Shown: positions 7,062 through 16,137, counted from the stretch's first letter. The stretch: DNA of 47,039 bases from Microcaldota archaeon (GCA_021828155.1 JAKAST010000004.1:1-47039); one strand, 5' to 3'. Program-made: numbers and translations. Notes: generated from the letters alone by a model not told the origin.

Positions 7062-7155
7062 TAGTTTTCACCGTGCTGATTTGGAATTTAAGTCTTATTA
7101 GGGCTTGCATAGCTGGCGGGAATAAAAAGGTTACAAAGAGGTAATGAACTCAGAG

Positions 7156-7240
7156 TGCAGGGGGTGAGATTTGAACTCACGAACCCCTACGGGACCAGGC
7201 CCTGAACCTGGCGCATTTGGCCATGCTTTGCTACCCCTGC
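7156..7240 (-). tRNA. tRNA-Leu (CAG)
   Basis: A seven-base-pair acceptor stem (GCAGGGG/CCCCTGC), an anticodon loop with CAG between CCAGG and CCTGG, a long variable arm (class II) and a perfect T-arm with TTCAAAT. Discriminator A; CCA is not encoded. A minus-strand TATA box (CTTTTATATTTG, about 7264-7275) lies 25-35 bp upstream. Confidence 0.97.
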
Positions 7241-7320
7241 ATTGCAGTGTATTGTTGATGCAACAAATATAAAAGCTAACTGCCATTTTGTAAATTGCAT
7301 CGGCTCTGGGTGTGCTTTTC

Positions 7321-8640
7321 ATGGCCAAAAGCAAGGAGATAAGCGTTGCCGTGGCTATGGCCGTCGGACTTGGCGCAATAATAGGCGCCGGCATATTCGT
7401 GCTCAGCGGCACAGCCATAGCGCTGTCCGGCGCCTACTCGCTTATAGCCTTCGTGTTCGTCGGCATCGTGGCCTTGCTGGTGGCCTTCGAGCTCGGTGCG
7501 CTCGGAATGATCATGCCCCACGCAAAGGGCGCTGCGTATTCCTATGTTTATGGCGCATTCGGCAGCGAGATGGGGTTCATAACAGGCATAATGCTCTATT
7601 TCAGCTTCGCGACAGCGGTCAGCGCAGTAGCCCTGGGCTTCGGCTCATATTTAGGGAGCATGCTGGGCGTTGCGCAGCACACGTATGACATAATCTTCGC
7701 GATGGCGCTGATCCTGGTGCTCTCCATTGTCAACATATTCGGGATAAGGAAGGCAGCCAAGGCCGACTCGGTACTAGTCTCAATCAAGCTCAGCGTGCTA
7801 TCGGTGTTCATACTGTTCGCAGCGGTATTCCTGCTCCTACATCCACATGTACTCCAGACCAACTTTGTCACGCCGGTATCAGAGCAGGGCCTGGGCGCCA
7901 TCTTCGCAGCCAGCGTTGCAATATTCTTCGCGTACACAGGTTTCCAGACAATATCGACGTTCACCGACAGGGTGAAAGGCGGCCCTGGCAAGGCGGCCAA
8001 GGCCATAATACTTTCGGTAATCGTAAGCCTGGTGGTGTACGTGCTGGTAGACGCGGCGCTGATGTTCCTGGCTCCGGCAGGCTCCTACAGGATAGCTGCA
8101 GACCCGCTGGCCTTTGCACTGAAGAGCGCCTCGGCTCCGTTCTGGCTGTCCATTGTGGTTGACATAGGGGCGCTGATAGCTACTGCATCAGCCACTATTG
8201 CGATGATAATGGCGTCATCACGCACTGTGTACCAGATAAGCAAGGACAGCCTGCTTCCCGGCGTGTTGCGGAAGTACAATGCAAAGCGCGATGTGGCTCC
8301 CAACGGCGTAATAATTACGGCAGTTGTCGGGATAGTCATGCTTTTCTCGGGCAACATCTACATAATCGCAGCGATAAGCAACTTCGGCCTGCTTTTCGCG
8401 TACATCATGAGCAGCCTTGCTGCCATACAGCTCAAGCGTGTCCACGGCGACGCCCTGCGGCTCCCTGCGCATCCATATTTGCCATTGGTGACCATAGCAG
8501 TGCTGCTGGCCCTGATTGTCGGGATGCCCAAGGAAGCCCTCATACTCGGCTCTGCTATGATAATGGGCCTCATCGTGGTCTATTACTTCTTCAGGGTGTA
8601 TGAGAAAAAGAAAGTAATACGGATAAAGCTTTTCAAATAG
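7321..8640 (+). CDS. APC-superfamily amino acid permease
   Basis: Integral membrane transporter of 439 residues with about 12 hydrophobic segments. The first helix carries the APC substrate-binding glycine motif (GAIIGAGIFVLSG), typical of amino acid/cation symporters and exchangers; TM6 contains FFAYTGFQTI. The tail is short and basic. The specific amino acid cannot be told. Start set at ATG 7321, with GGGTG eight bases upstream, rather than the in-frame GTG at 7312. An auxotrophic, reduced archaeon would plausibly use it for amino acid uptake; that is inference. Confidence 0.88.
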   Translation: MAKSKEISVAVAMAVGLGAIIGAGIFVLSGTAIALSGAYSLIAFVFVGIVALLVAFELGALGMIMPHAKGAAYSYVYGAFGSEMGFITGIMLYFSFATAVSAVALGFGSYLGSMLGVAQHTYDIIFAMALILVLSIVNIFGIRKAAKADSVLVSIKLSVLSVFILFAAVFLLLHPHVLQTNFVTPVSEQGLGAIFAASVAIFFAYTGFQTISTFTDRVKGGPGKAAKAIILSVIVSLVVYVLVDAALMFLAPAGSYRIAADPLAFALKSASAPFWLSIVVDIGALIATASATIAMIMASSRTVYQISKDSLLPGVLRKYNAKRDVAPNGVIITAVVGIVMLFSGNIYIIAAISNFGLLFAYIMSSLAAIQLKRVHGDALRLPAHPYLPLVTIAVLLALIVGMPKEALILGSAMIMGLIVVYYFFRVYEKKKVIRIKLFK

Positions 8641-8679
8641 ATTAATGCAAATTAATGCAGCTTAATTTTGGTGCACCAG

Positions 8680-9849
8680 ATGCTGATCGGAATAATAGGC
8701 GCCCCGAATAAGGGCAAGAGCACGCTCTTCTCAGCCATAACTTTGCACGACGTGGCAATCGCCAACTATCCATTCACAACCGTAGACCCAAACAAGGGAG
8801 TAGCGTACGCTACTGCTACTTGCCCCGAGACAGAGCTTGGCCTGCACTGCAGGGCGAGAAACTCTATGTGCATAAATGGGGTGCGTATGCTGCCGATCAA
8901 CATCGTAGATGTTGCGGGGCTTGTGGAGGGCGCTCACGAGGGCAGGGGTATGGGCAACCAGTTCCTGAACGACCTCTCAACCGCTGATGCATTCCTGATA
9001 GTTGTTGACGCGAGCGGCAAGACCAGCAGTTCCGGCAATCCGTGCGACTCCTGCAATCCAATTGACGACGTCACAATGGTGAAGGACGAGCTGATAGAGT
9101 GGGTTGCCGGGATAATATCCAGCCACATGCGCGTCATCACGCACAGCGCCAACGGACTCGAGGCCCTAGAGAACGTGCTATCCGGGCTGAAGCTGCGCCG
9201 CGGCGACATAGAGCGCGCGGCCGCGAAGCGCTCCCTCCCGCTCGACAAGATAGAGTGGGACGAGGATGGCATACGCGCTTTCTCCGAGGAGCTGCTCTTC
9301 AGCACCAAGCGCGTGATGGTTGTGGCGAACAAGTATGACGAGCCCGGCGCAGAGCGGAACTTCGCAGAGCTCAAGAAGAACCTGGGCGAGGACGCCGAAT
9401 GGGCATCCGCAGCCATAGAGCTAGCGCTAAGGAAGGCCGCGCACCAGGGCGTGATAGCGTACGAGCCCGGCGCAACGGAGTTCAAACTGCTCAAGCCAGA
9501 TGTCTCGCAGGAGCAGAGGCGTGCCCTCGACTACATGGCAGACTTCATAAAGCCTGGAGGCACGAATGTCCAGAACATAATAAACAAGGCAGTGTTCGGG
9601 CTTCTGGACTGCATAGTCGTATACCCTGTAGAGGATGAGCACAAGTACACGGACCACTTCGGAAACGTGCTGCCTGATGCAATACTCGTGAAACGGGGCT
9701 CGACCGCCCAGGACCTCGCTGCAGCGATCCACACGGACCTGGCGCAGGGCATGCTGTATGCGATAGATGCTCGTACTAAGATGCGCCTGGCCAAGAACTA
9801 CGTGCTGAAGAACAACGACATTATAAAGATAGTGAGCACGGCTAAGTAA
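8680..9849 (+). CDS. YchF/Obg-related GTPase with TGS domain
   Basis: TRAFAC-class P-loop protein of 389 residues. G1 is GAPNKGKST, G3 is the DVAGLVEGAHEGRGMGNQFL stretch, and G4 is NKYD, so guanine specificity is plausible. A C-terminal TGS domain (about the last 65 residues) ends in NNDIIKIVS. This is the archaeal branch of the YchF/Obg family, associated with ribosomes or stress responses; the exact role is unknown. The ATG at 8680 is preferred because GGTG ends six bases before it; the in-frame TTG at 8668 lacks support. Confidence 0.88.
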   Translation: MLIGIIGAPNKGKSTLFSAITLHDVAIANYPFTTVDPNKGVAYATATCPETELGLHCRARNSMCINGVRMLPINIVDVAGLVEGAHEGRGMGNQFLNDLSTADAFLIVVDASGKTSSSGNPCDSCNPIDDVTMVKDELIEWVAGIISSHMRVITHSANGLEALENVLSGLKLRRGDIERAAAKRSLPLDKIEWDEDGIRAFSEELLFSTKRVMVVANKYDEPGAERNFAELKKNLGEDAEWASAAIELALRKAAHQGVIAYEPGATEFKLLKPDVSQEQRRALDYMADFIKPGGTNVQNIINKAVFGLLDCIVVYPVEDEHKYTDHFGNVLPDAILVKRGSTAQDLAAAIHTDLAQGMLYAIDARTKMRLAKNYVLKNNDIIKIVSTAK

Positions 9850-9860
9850 CCTATAAAAAC
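9849..9860 (+). promoter_or_regulatory. TATA box of secG/Sec61-beta gene
   Basis: ACCTATAAAAAC lies directly at the stop of the GTPase gene and about 30-35 bp before the Sec61-beta ATG, predicting a very short leader. Confidence 0.5.
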
Positions 9861-9887
9861 GTTCACTGATAAGAAAAGTTGATACAG

Positions 9888-10043
9888 ATGGCTTCTCTAT
9901 ACTCGCCCCAGTCTCAGGCCGGCGTGCTCAGCTTCTATGATGCGCCGTCTAAGGGGCCCAGGATGAACCCGAAGCTAGTCATCGCGGCAGTTGTGATAGT
10001 CGCAGTGATGATAATACTGATAAACCATCTGATATACTACTGA
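9888..10043 (+). CDS. Preprotein translocase subunit Sec61-beta (SecG)
   Basis: A 51-residue tail-anchored subunit of the SecYEbeta protein channel. The N-terminal half is cytosolic and shows the archaeal Sec61-beta pattern: AGVLSFYDAPSKGPRMNPK, followed by one hydrophobic helix (about residues 30-48, LVIAAVVIVAVMIILI). The order of a short polar stretch, FYD, GPRMNPK and a single membrane span is diagnostic for the family, and the length matches. It has its own TATA box just upstream. Other Sec genes are not in this window. Confidence 0.85.
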   Translation: MASLYSPQSQAGVLSFYDAPSKGPRMNPKLVIAAVVIVAVMIILINHLIYY

Positions 10044-10055
10044 GCGCGAGTCCGC

Positions 10056-10919
10056 TCACGCCTGCCTGAAAACGTCCTTCCTGACTTCTGTCACGTCCCC
10101 ATTCTCAGAAAGTATGTAGAGCACAGCCCTGACGCCGTCCTCATCAATGCCTACAGTGCGCGCTATGTCCGAAACACCAACGCTCTTCTTCTCTATTGCC
10201 TTAAGTATGCCAGGGCTGTTCTTGTTCAGGAAGCCCCTTGTGGCGATGTAGAAGCGGCGGTTGAATGCCCTCGTGCCTAGTACAAGTCCGCGGCGTATGC
10301 TGTCCTCCATCGCCAGCGAGACGTTCTGCGCCTCAGCCTCGGTCGGCACCACTATGAAGCCGTCGGTCTCGAGCTTTTTGATGTACTGCTCCGCGCCCTC
10401 GGCCGCGAGCTCGCTTGTTGGTTTGAACTGCACAGCAGCGCCTTTCTTCTGCTGTGCTTGCTGCGCTTCCGGCTTCTTCCTCATAAGGAACCTGTCGTAT
10501 ATGCGCTTGGGTATGCTGTACCTTGCAGTGGCGCCGGCCTTCGAGAACAGCTCTACGAAGCCCTCCTTCATAAGCTTCTGCAGGATCAGCTTCTCCTGCG
10601 CGCTGAGCAGGCCGTTCACTTTATCCTCAGTTCTGTCGTTATACCTTAGCGTATCGAGCTTCTTGAGCACTGCAAGCTCCTCAGGCGCGGGAATGCCGGC
10701 CTGGCGCTGCGGCAGAGCCTCTGCGGGCGCCTGCTGTTTCCTTGCGCCCCCTAGCTCAGTAAGCAGCTCGGTTATGTCGCTCTTCTTGGCCAGTATGTAG
10801 TACCTGTCGCGGTACTTGAAGAAGTCGACCTCGTCACCCTCCCTAAGGTCCAGGCCCTCCTGCACGTCTCTTGGTATGTAGACGATAAGCTTGTCCTTGC
10901 TGCGGTAGATCTTCGACAT
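10056..10919 (-). CDS. AbrB-like domain protein with winged-helix C-terminus
   Basis: A 287-residue protein. Residues 1-45 form an AbrB/SpoVT swapped-hairpin DNA-binding domain (DKLIVYIPRDVQEGLDLREG and DEVDFFKYRDRYYILAKK). A helical middle carries a short Ala/Gln-rich linker (about 55-75 and 150-165). The last 60 residues look like a small winged helix (SVGVSDIARTVGIDEDGVRAVLYIL). The combination suggests a transcription factor or nucleoid protein. I do not recognise a named family. GGTGG precedes the ATG. It is transcribed divergently from nnr, with a 48-bp shared promoter region. Confidence 0.6.
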   Translation of the reverse strand: MSKIYRSKDKLIVYIPRDVQEGLDLREGDEVDFFKYRDRYYILAKKSDITELLTELGGARKQQAPAEALPQRQAGIPAPEELAVLKKLDTLRYNDRTEDKVNGLLSAQEKLILQKLMKEGFVELFSKAGATARYSIPKRIYDRFLMRKKPEAQQAQQKKGAAVQFKPTSELAAEGAEQYIKKLETDGFIVVPTEAEAQNVSLAMEDSIRRGLVLGTRAFNRRFYIATRGFLNKNSPGILKAIEKKSVGVSDIARTVGIDEDGVRAVLYILSENGDVTEVRKDVFRQA

Positions 10920-10967
10920 TCCACCCCCATGTAAGCATTTTTAGTTGTGAGCTGCAAGAATAATATC

Positions 10968-12512
10968 ATGCAAAGCTTAAAAGGGTTTACAATATACACG
11001 AAGCCCAGTCTGACCGTCGAGGAATCATATGCCCTTTATGCTAATGCCGCTGCGCTTGGCGCGAGCCAGGAGCTGCTGGAAGAGAATGCCGGCTTTGCAG
11101 TCGCTTCAGCTCTTATGCGCAAACACCGTCAGGACCGCATGCTGTTCGTGTGTGGCACCGGCGGCAAGGGCTCTATAGGGCTATCGGCCGCAAGGCACGC
11201 CTTGATGCATGCCGAAGTCGAGGTAGTGCTGATAGGCCAGCCATCAGAAATCGAAAAAAAGTCCACGCGGCTTAACTACGACCTGCTCGACGATCTGCTC
11301 GATGTTCACATTATAACGCGGGACGACATCCAGGAGTTCAGGCGCCTAGTGAAACAGACCGATGTCATAATAGACTCGATAATGGGCGTAGGGATGAGGG
11401 GAAGGCTGTCATGGCTTGCTATTAATGCAATAAAGGTCATAAACAGTTCAGGCAAGTACATAGTATCTATAGACGTACCTAGCGGCATCAACGCAAATAC
11501 CGGCGCTAGGAACGTGACGGCCGTGGAGCCGGACCTCGTGCTTGTAATACACAAGATCAAGGTAGGAGTTGAGGAAAGCATCTCCTCGCGCTCCGTTACA
11601 GTCCTTGATGGATGGATTCCAGCTACGGCCGAGCTTTTCACCGGTCCTGGAGACGTCATGCTGGCTACCGAGCCGCGGTCGCTGCTTACTAACAAATATA
11701 GGAACGGCAGTGTGCTGATCATAGGAGGCAGTCCGGTGTTCAAGGGTGCCCCGGTTCTCAGCGCCTATAGCGCAGTGAACGCGCTTGCTGCCCTGCGCAC
11801 AGGTTCTGGCTACGTGACGCTGATAACCCCAAAGTCTGCAACGCCCTCGCTGCAATCAGTGCCAGCGGAACTGATCGTCAGGCCGATGTCATCGAATGCA
11901 CTGCAGTCCCAGGACATCGACACGATTAAGGACATAAAGCACGACGTGCTGCTATTCGGTTCCGGAATCGACATAAACCTGACCGATTACCGCACCCTTA
12001 AGGCGCTTCTCGAATACGAGAAGGGAGTCGGCCGGCCTGTTGTTGTGGATGGAACCGGCCTGAGGCTGCTCGCGAAATACAAGAATCTAATTACCAGCAA
12101 CATGGTGCTCACGCCACACGATGGTGAATTCAAGGCGCTGAGCGGCATAGATACGCAGGACGTTCCGCTCGAGAAGCGCCTGTCGGCCGCAATAGATTTC
12201 GCAAAAAACTACAGCTGCACGCTCGTCCTGAAGGGTCACGACACTGTGATAACCGACGGCAGGCTGCTGAAGATAAACAGGGCCAAGACGCCAGCGTTGG
12301 CGACGATGGGCTCAGGCGACGTGCTGGCTGGGATGATAGCAAGCTATTCAGCCCTGCACCCCAAGCTGATGGACAGTGCAGCTGCAGCCGTGTACATACA
12401 TTCGACCATAGGCGACATCCTGTATGCGAAGAAGGGCCTGCACATAATAGCCGACGACATAATAACAGAGCTACCTGGCGTTCTGCGGCAGTTTGACGTA
12501 ATAAAGCATTGA
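10968..12512 (+). CDS. nnr: Bifunctional NAD(P)HX epimerase/ADP-dependent NAD(P)HX dehydratase
   Basis: Repairs hydrated NADH/NADPH. The N-terminal YjeF_N domain (about 15-215) has EENAG, GTGGKGSIGL and the SIMGVGMRG region; it epimerises the S/R forms. The C-terminal ribokinase-like domain (about 225-505) has LTPHDGEFKAL and the MGSGDVLAGMIASY nucleotide motif of the dehydratase. About 514 residues is normal for the fusion. Start taken as ATG 10968; an in-frame GTG at 10947 is possible. The argS ATG follows the stop by 11 bp, so both are likely co-transcribed. Confidence 0.9.
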   Translation: MQSLKGFTIYTKPSLTVEESYALYANAAALGASQELLEENAGFAVASALMRKHRQDRMLFVCGTGGKGSIGLSAARHALMHAEVEVVLIGQPSEIEKKSTRLNYDLLDDLLDVHIITRDDIQEFRRLVKQTDVIIDSIMGVGMRGRLSWLAINAIKVINSSGKYIVSIDVPSGINANTGARNVTAVEPDLVLVIHKIKVGVEESISSRSVTVLDGWIPATAELFTGPGDVMLATEPRSLLTNKYRNGSVLIIGGSPVFKGAPVLSAYSAVNALAALRTGSGYVTLITPKSATPSLQSVPAELIVRPMSSNALQSQDIDTIKDIKHDVLLFGSGIDINLTDYRTLKALLEYEKGVGRPVVVDGTGLRLLAKYKNLITSNMVLTPHDGEFKALSGIDTQDVPLEKRLSAAIDFAKNYSCTLVLKGHDTVITDGRLLKINRAKTPALATMGSGDVLAGMIASYSALHPKLMDSAAAAVYIHSTIGDILYAKKGLHIIADDIITELPGVLRQFDVIKH

Positions 12513-12523
12513 GCGCTGACACC

Positions 12524-14407
12524 ATGAAATCCCCGTATGCAGAGGTCAGGAATGAAATAGCAATGTTGCTGGAGCGCGCGCTGAAAGACAGCAACTACAC
12601 ATGCGATGTACTCCCGACCATAGACTGGTCGAAGGGCTTCGGCGACATTACATCAACGTGTGCATTGAAGATAGCGAAGCAGATGTCGCTCAGCGCGGTT
12701 GACGTAGCTAACAGCATAGCCGCAAGGCTCCAGAAGGGGAATTACATAGAGAGTGTCACAACGGAGAACGGCTTCGTTAATATAAAGCTTAACAGGGACG
12801 CAGTAGCCGAGCTCTTGGTGTCAAAGGTGCTCGAGGAGCGCGACAGCTACGTGCGATCAGGCATCGGTACGGGGAAGCGCGCCATAAGCGAGTACATAAG
12901 CGCCAACCCTATACACCCGCTCCATGTCGGCCAGGCCAGGAGCGCGCTGCTTGGCGACGTAGTTTCGAACATATACGAAGCGTGTGGCTTTAGTGTGGAG
13001 CGCGAGAACTACATAGATGATCTGGGCCGTCAGGCGGCCGAGGTCGTATGGGGAAGCGCGCATCTGGACGTGCTTGGCATAGGCCCGCAGGTAAGCGAGA
13101 AGTACGACCACTACCTAGGCAAGATATACGTAGCAGTGAACGAGTACGCGAAGAGCCATGACATAGAGGGCGAGATAAACGACGTCATCATGCTGATGGA
13201 GCAGCCTGGCACGTACGAGTCTAAGTTCCTTAAGGAGATGGTCGAGCAGTTCATAAGTGCAGAGTATGCAACTGCGTTCAGTCTTGGCGTATACCAGGAC
13301 GTACTGGTATGGGAGAGCGAGATAGTGAGGAACAAGCTCTTCGAGAAGGCGATGGAGCTGCTCGAGGAGAAGAATGTGGCAAAGAAAGTGGCTGACGGAA
13401 AGTATGCCGGCTGCACGGTCATAGATTTCAACGATGTGCATGACCTTCCGCCAGAGTTCTCGAACCTCAAAGAGGACATGAAGGTGCTCGTCAGGAGCAA
13501 TGGCACGCCCAACTACGTTGCGAAGGACATAGCATTCCATCTCTGGAAATTCGGGCTGCTTCCGAATACTTTCAGGTACAAGGAGTTCATACACGCCCAG
13601 CCAAATGGCAAACCGCTTTATACAACAGCTGATGACGGCACCCCGATGGACTTCGGGAATGCGGACATAACCATGAATGCGATAGACGCGCGGCAGAGCT
13701 ACGAGCAATCGCTAGTGAAGCTGGCCCTCGAAGCCCTCGGATACCGCGATAAGGCGATGGGCTTCAGGCACCTCGCATATGGGGTAGTGGAGCTTGAGGG
13801 TTCTGTGGCGCTTGCCGGCAGGAAGGGCACGTGGTTGGGCTATACTGTTGATGACCTTGTGCGCGAGGCCCGTGAAAAGGCTATGACGCTGATAGGCACC
13901 AGGTTTCAGCTGAGCGACGAGGAGCGCGAAAGGATCGCAAAAGATGTAGCGCTTGCAGCCATACGATTCGAGTTCCTGAAGCTATCGCAGGAGAAGAAGC
14001 TTGTGTTCTCGTGGGAACGTGCCCTGAACTTCGAGGGTGCATCTGGCCCGTACTGCCAGTACATGTTCGCCCGCGCCTCGCGCATACTTGAGAGCGCAGG
14101 CTCTAGCACAGTCACGCGCGCTGCGCACATCTCGCTGTCGAGCGATGTGGAATTCAGCCTGGTCAAGCTTCTGATGCAGGCCCAGGATGTGCTGGAAAAG
14201 GCCTGCACCGAGACCAAGCCGAACATACTGATTGACTACATAACCGGCCTTGCAGCAGAGTTCGCGAAGTTCTACGAGCAGAAGCCGGTATTGAAGGCGG
14301 AATCGGCCCAGGAACGCGACTCCAGGTTGGCGTTGGTCAGCGCCTTCAAGCAGGTGATGGGCGGAATGCTGAAAGTATGCGGCATAACGCCAATAGAAAG
14401 GATGTAA
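12524..14407 (+). CDS. argS: Arginyl-tRNA synthetase
   Basis: Class Ia synthetase of 627 residues. An N-terminal Add-1-like domain (about 1-100) is followed by the HIGH-type motif NPIHPLHVGQARSA and a KMSKS-equivalent LAGRKGTWLGYTVDDLV, typical of archaeal ArgRS where the canonical lysine is replaced. The all-helical anticodon-binding domain closes with MLKVCGITPIERM, the normal ArgRS end. ATG 12524 is preferred to a TTG at 12509 that overlaps nnr. A tRNA-Arg gene follows 55 bp downstream under its own promoter. Confidence 0.94.
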   Translation: MKSPYAEVRNEIAMLLERALKDSNYTCDVLPTIDWSKGFGDITSTCALKIAKQMSLSAVDVANSIAARLQKGNYIESVTTENGFVNIKLNRDAVAELLVSKVLEERDSYVRSGIGTGKRAISEYISANPIHPLHVGQARSALLGDVVSNIYEACGFSVERENYIDDLGRQAAEVVWGSAHLDVLGIGPQVSEKYDHYLGKIYVAVNEYAKSHDIEGEINDVIMLMEQPGTYESKFLKEMVEQFISAEYATAFSLGVYQDVLVWESEIVRNKLFEKAMELLEEKNVAKKVADGKYAGCTVIDFNDVHDLPPEFSNLKEDMKVLVRSNGTPNYVAKDIAFHLWKFGLLPNTFRYKEFIHAQPNGKPLYTTADDGTPMDFGNADITMNAIDARQSYEQSLVKLALEALGYRDKAMGFRHLAYGVVELEGSVALAGRKGTWLGYTVDDLVREAREKAMTLIGTRFQLSDEERERIAKDVALAAIRFEFLKLSQEKKLVFSWERALNFEGASGPYCQYMFARASRILESAGSSTVTRAAHISLSSDVEFSLVKLLMQAQDVLEKACTETKPNILIDYITGLAAEFAKFYEQKPVLKAESAQERDSRLALVSAFKQVMGGMLKVCGITPIERM

Positions 14408-14423
14408 GCGCCTCGCAGCAAAA

Positions 14424-14434
14424 CTTTATAAAAG
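14424..14434 (+). promoter_or_regulatory. TATA box of tRNA-Arg
   Basis: CTTTATAAAAG, about 30 bp upstream of the tRNA 5' end, in the short gap after argS. Confidence 0.6.
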
Positions 14435-14462
14435 ACCGAGTGGAATTATTGTTTGCTTATGC

Positions 14463-14578
14463 GGGCCCGTAGCTCAGCTTGGACAGAGCGATGTCCTCCT
14501 AAGACAAAGGTCGCGGGTTCAAACTGGCCTAATGGCAATAGACTCGATCAGTAGGCTATGAAAATCCCGCCGGGCCCG
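14463..14578 (+). tRNA. tRNA-Arg (CCT) with an intron in the T-loop
   Basis: Acceptor GGGCCCG/CGGGCCC, D-arm GCTC/GAGC and anticodon loop CTCCTAA give anticodon CCT (reads AGG). Exon 1 is 14463-14523 and exon 2 is 14565-14578. Joining them restores a perfect T-arm: GCGGG, loop TTCAAAT, CCCGC. The mature RNA would be 75 nt, discriminator G, without CCA. The gene has no interruption at the usual position 37/38. Two more G-C pairs could extend the acceptor helix in the precursor. Confidence 0.93.
14524..14564 (+). other. 41-nt noncanonical tRNA intron with bulge-helix-bulge
   Basis: The precursor folds as stem GCGGG/CCCGC, a 3-nt bulge (AAT), a 4-bp central helix (TTCA/TGAA), a 3-nt bulge (AAC), and a 7-bp helix (TGGCCTA/TAGGCTA with one G-U). 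This is an exact bulge-helix-bulge. Cutting after the second base of each bulge removes 14524-14564. The position (T-loop, about 59/60) is noncanonical. Confidence 0.88.
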
Positions 14579-14597
14579 CTCAAGCGATGGTGGAACC

Positions 14598-15644
14598 ATG
14601 GAGAAGAGAACAAAGCAATCAAATGATCAGACAAAGGCCCAGAAGCAGGAGCCGGTTTTTCTGGTCAAGCCTGCATCGAGGCTCGGTGGGCTCGACTATC
14701 TGCACGTCTCGCTGATAGCGCTCGTTGTGATCCTGGTGGCGCTTGCATTCGTGCTCTCTAACTTCAGGGGCACAGTTGTATGCGCGTCTGGCGTGCTGAA
14801 CGGTACATGCGTCACGCCGGTGCACAATGCATCGCAGGTGCGCCTCGCAGCGGGGCGCGTGCTTGCGGCGTACTCTACGGTTAACTCCACGCTAGCGCTG
14901 CTGCCCTATTATTCATTCATAAACAGCTCTACAGTTTCCTACATCGCAAACCGCGGTGAATGGCTTGTAGTCATACCATACCTCGATCCGTTCACCAACG
15001 AAACATTTAACATGTCAATGCTGCTGTACGACTCAAACCTGACGCTCGCGCAGCCTTTCATCCAGACCATAGGGCCGCGGCTCTACTCGAACAACAGCGT
15101 AGTGGCTCCAGGAACAATAGAGTTGAGCGGCAAGAGCTACTGCTCATACACCCCGCCCATACCTGTCTACCTGATGGTGGACCTGTACGCGCCCGGCGCC
15201 GTGTCCAGCATAATGCAGGCGATAAACCTATCTAGGCTGAACAGCAAGGTCAACGTAAGCTACGACTTCCTGTTCTCATCTTACGCCATAAGCAAGTATA
15301 GAACATACGGCGTAAACACGACCCAGCTGCTAGGCGGCTACCTCGCCTGCGCCTCTGCGCAGCCCAAGTTCGGGCAGTTCATCGACAACCTGAGCACCGT
15401 ATACTCGGGCGAGCCTCTCAGCGCCGTGCTGCTGTCCCAGATCGCCAGCTCGTCAGGGCTAAACATATCGTCATTCAACCTCTGCATGGCGAACATAGCG
15501 CCGGCGCTGGTGCACCAGGCGCAGCTGGCCAGCTTCTACAACGTTACCGCAACCCCTAGCTACATAGTCAACTGCAAGTACTCTACCATACCGCAGAGGC
15601 TGAACAGCACTGTGGGCTATGCACTGAAGCAGCTTGGGTCATGA
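14598..15644 (+). CDS. Membrane-anchored DsbA/thioredoxin-fold protein without CxxC
   Basis: A 348-residue protein. A basic, polar N-terminus (1-33) is followed by one membrane helix (about 35-54) and a large outer domain with many N-x-S/T sequons. The C-terminal part resembles DsbA-like thioredoxin folds: YLMVDLYAPGAVSS occupies the place of the active-site strand and helix, and ATPSYIVNC matches the cis-proline loop. The usual CxxC is absent (APGA instead), although scattered cysteines remain. It may be a structural or substrate-binding pseudo-oxidoreductase. GGTGG precedes the ATG. The next gene starts 5 bp after its stop. Confidence 0.55.
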   Translation: MEKRTKQSNDQTKAQKQEPVFLVKPASRLGGLDYLHVSLIALVVILVALAFVLSNFRGTVVCASGVLNGTCVTPVHNASQVRLAAGRVLAAYSTVNSTLALLPYYSFINSSTVSYIANRGEWLVVIPYLDPFTNETFNMSMLLYDSNLTLAQPFIQTIGPRLYSNNSVVAPGTIELSGKSYCSYTPPIPVYLMVDLYAPGAVSSIMQAINLSRLNSKVNVSYDFLFSSYAISKYRTYGVNTTQLLGGYLACASAQPKFGQFIDNLSTVYSGEPLSAVLLSQIASSSGLNISSFNLCMANIAPALVHQAQLASFYNVTATPSYIVNCKYSTIPQRLNSTVGYALKQLGS

Positions 15645-15648
15645 TTTG

Positions 15649-16137
15649 ATGCATATAATAGTTGGGATAGATACCGGGAAGACCTCAGCTATCGCCTGCC
15701 TCGACCTGAACGGCAGGCTTGTGCACTCGGCACACATGGCCGATGCAGGCGTGAGCAGGCTTGTGAGCGCTATACAGGCGGTAGGCGTGCCTGACGTCAT
15801 TGCAACTGACAAGCCAGAATCTACAGGTCTGGTGATCAGGAAGGTCAATGCCGCATTCAATTCGGTGCTGTATGCGCCTAGGAAGAGCATACCCCTGAGC
15901 GAGAAAAAGATTGCAGCAAAAGAGAACAACATAAAGAACCCGCACGAGCGCGATGCGTATGTTGCAGCTATGGGTGCATACAACACATATGCCAACAAGC
16001 TCAAGCAGGCCGAGCGCGCTGCAAGGGAGCGAAACGTCGACGATATAGATGCGCTGAAGTCTAAGATCATACACAGGTACTCCATGGACGAAGCAGTGCG
16101 GAACAGGAAGGCGAACAGGCTACAGCGTAGCAATTAA
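15649..16137 (+). CDS. DUF460-type RNase H-like fold protein
   Basis: A 162-residue protein. It starts with IIVGIDTGKTSAIACLDLNG, the actin/RNase H-like first strand of the archaeal DUF460 family; a VPDVIATDKPES segment follows, then an SEKKIAAKENNIKNPHERDA stretch matching the family's acidic-residue region. Longer members carry a coiled-coil extension that is missing here. The C-terminus is helical and basic. Nuclease activity is possible from the fold but unproven. It follows the thioredoxin-fold gene with almost no spacing. Start ATG 15649 is preferred to an in-frame TTG at 15634. Confidence 0.65.
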   Translation: MHIIVGIDTGKTSAIACLDLNGRLVHSAHMADAGVSRLVSAIQAVGVPDVIATDKPESTGLVIRKVNAAFNSVLYAPRKSIPLSEKKIAAKENNIKNPHERDAYVAAMGAYNTYANKLKQAERAARERNVDDIDALKSKIIHRYSMDEAVRNRKANRLQRSN

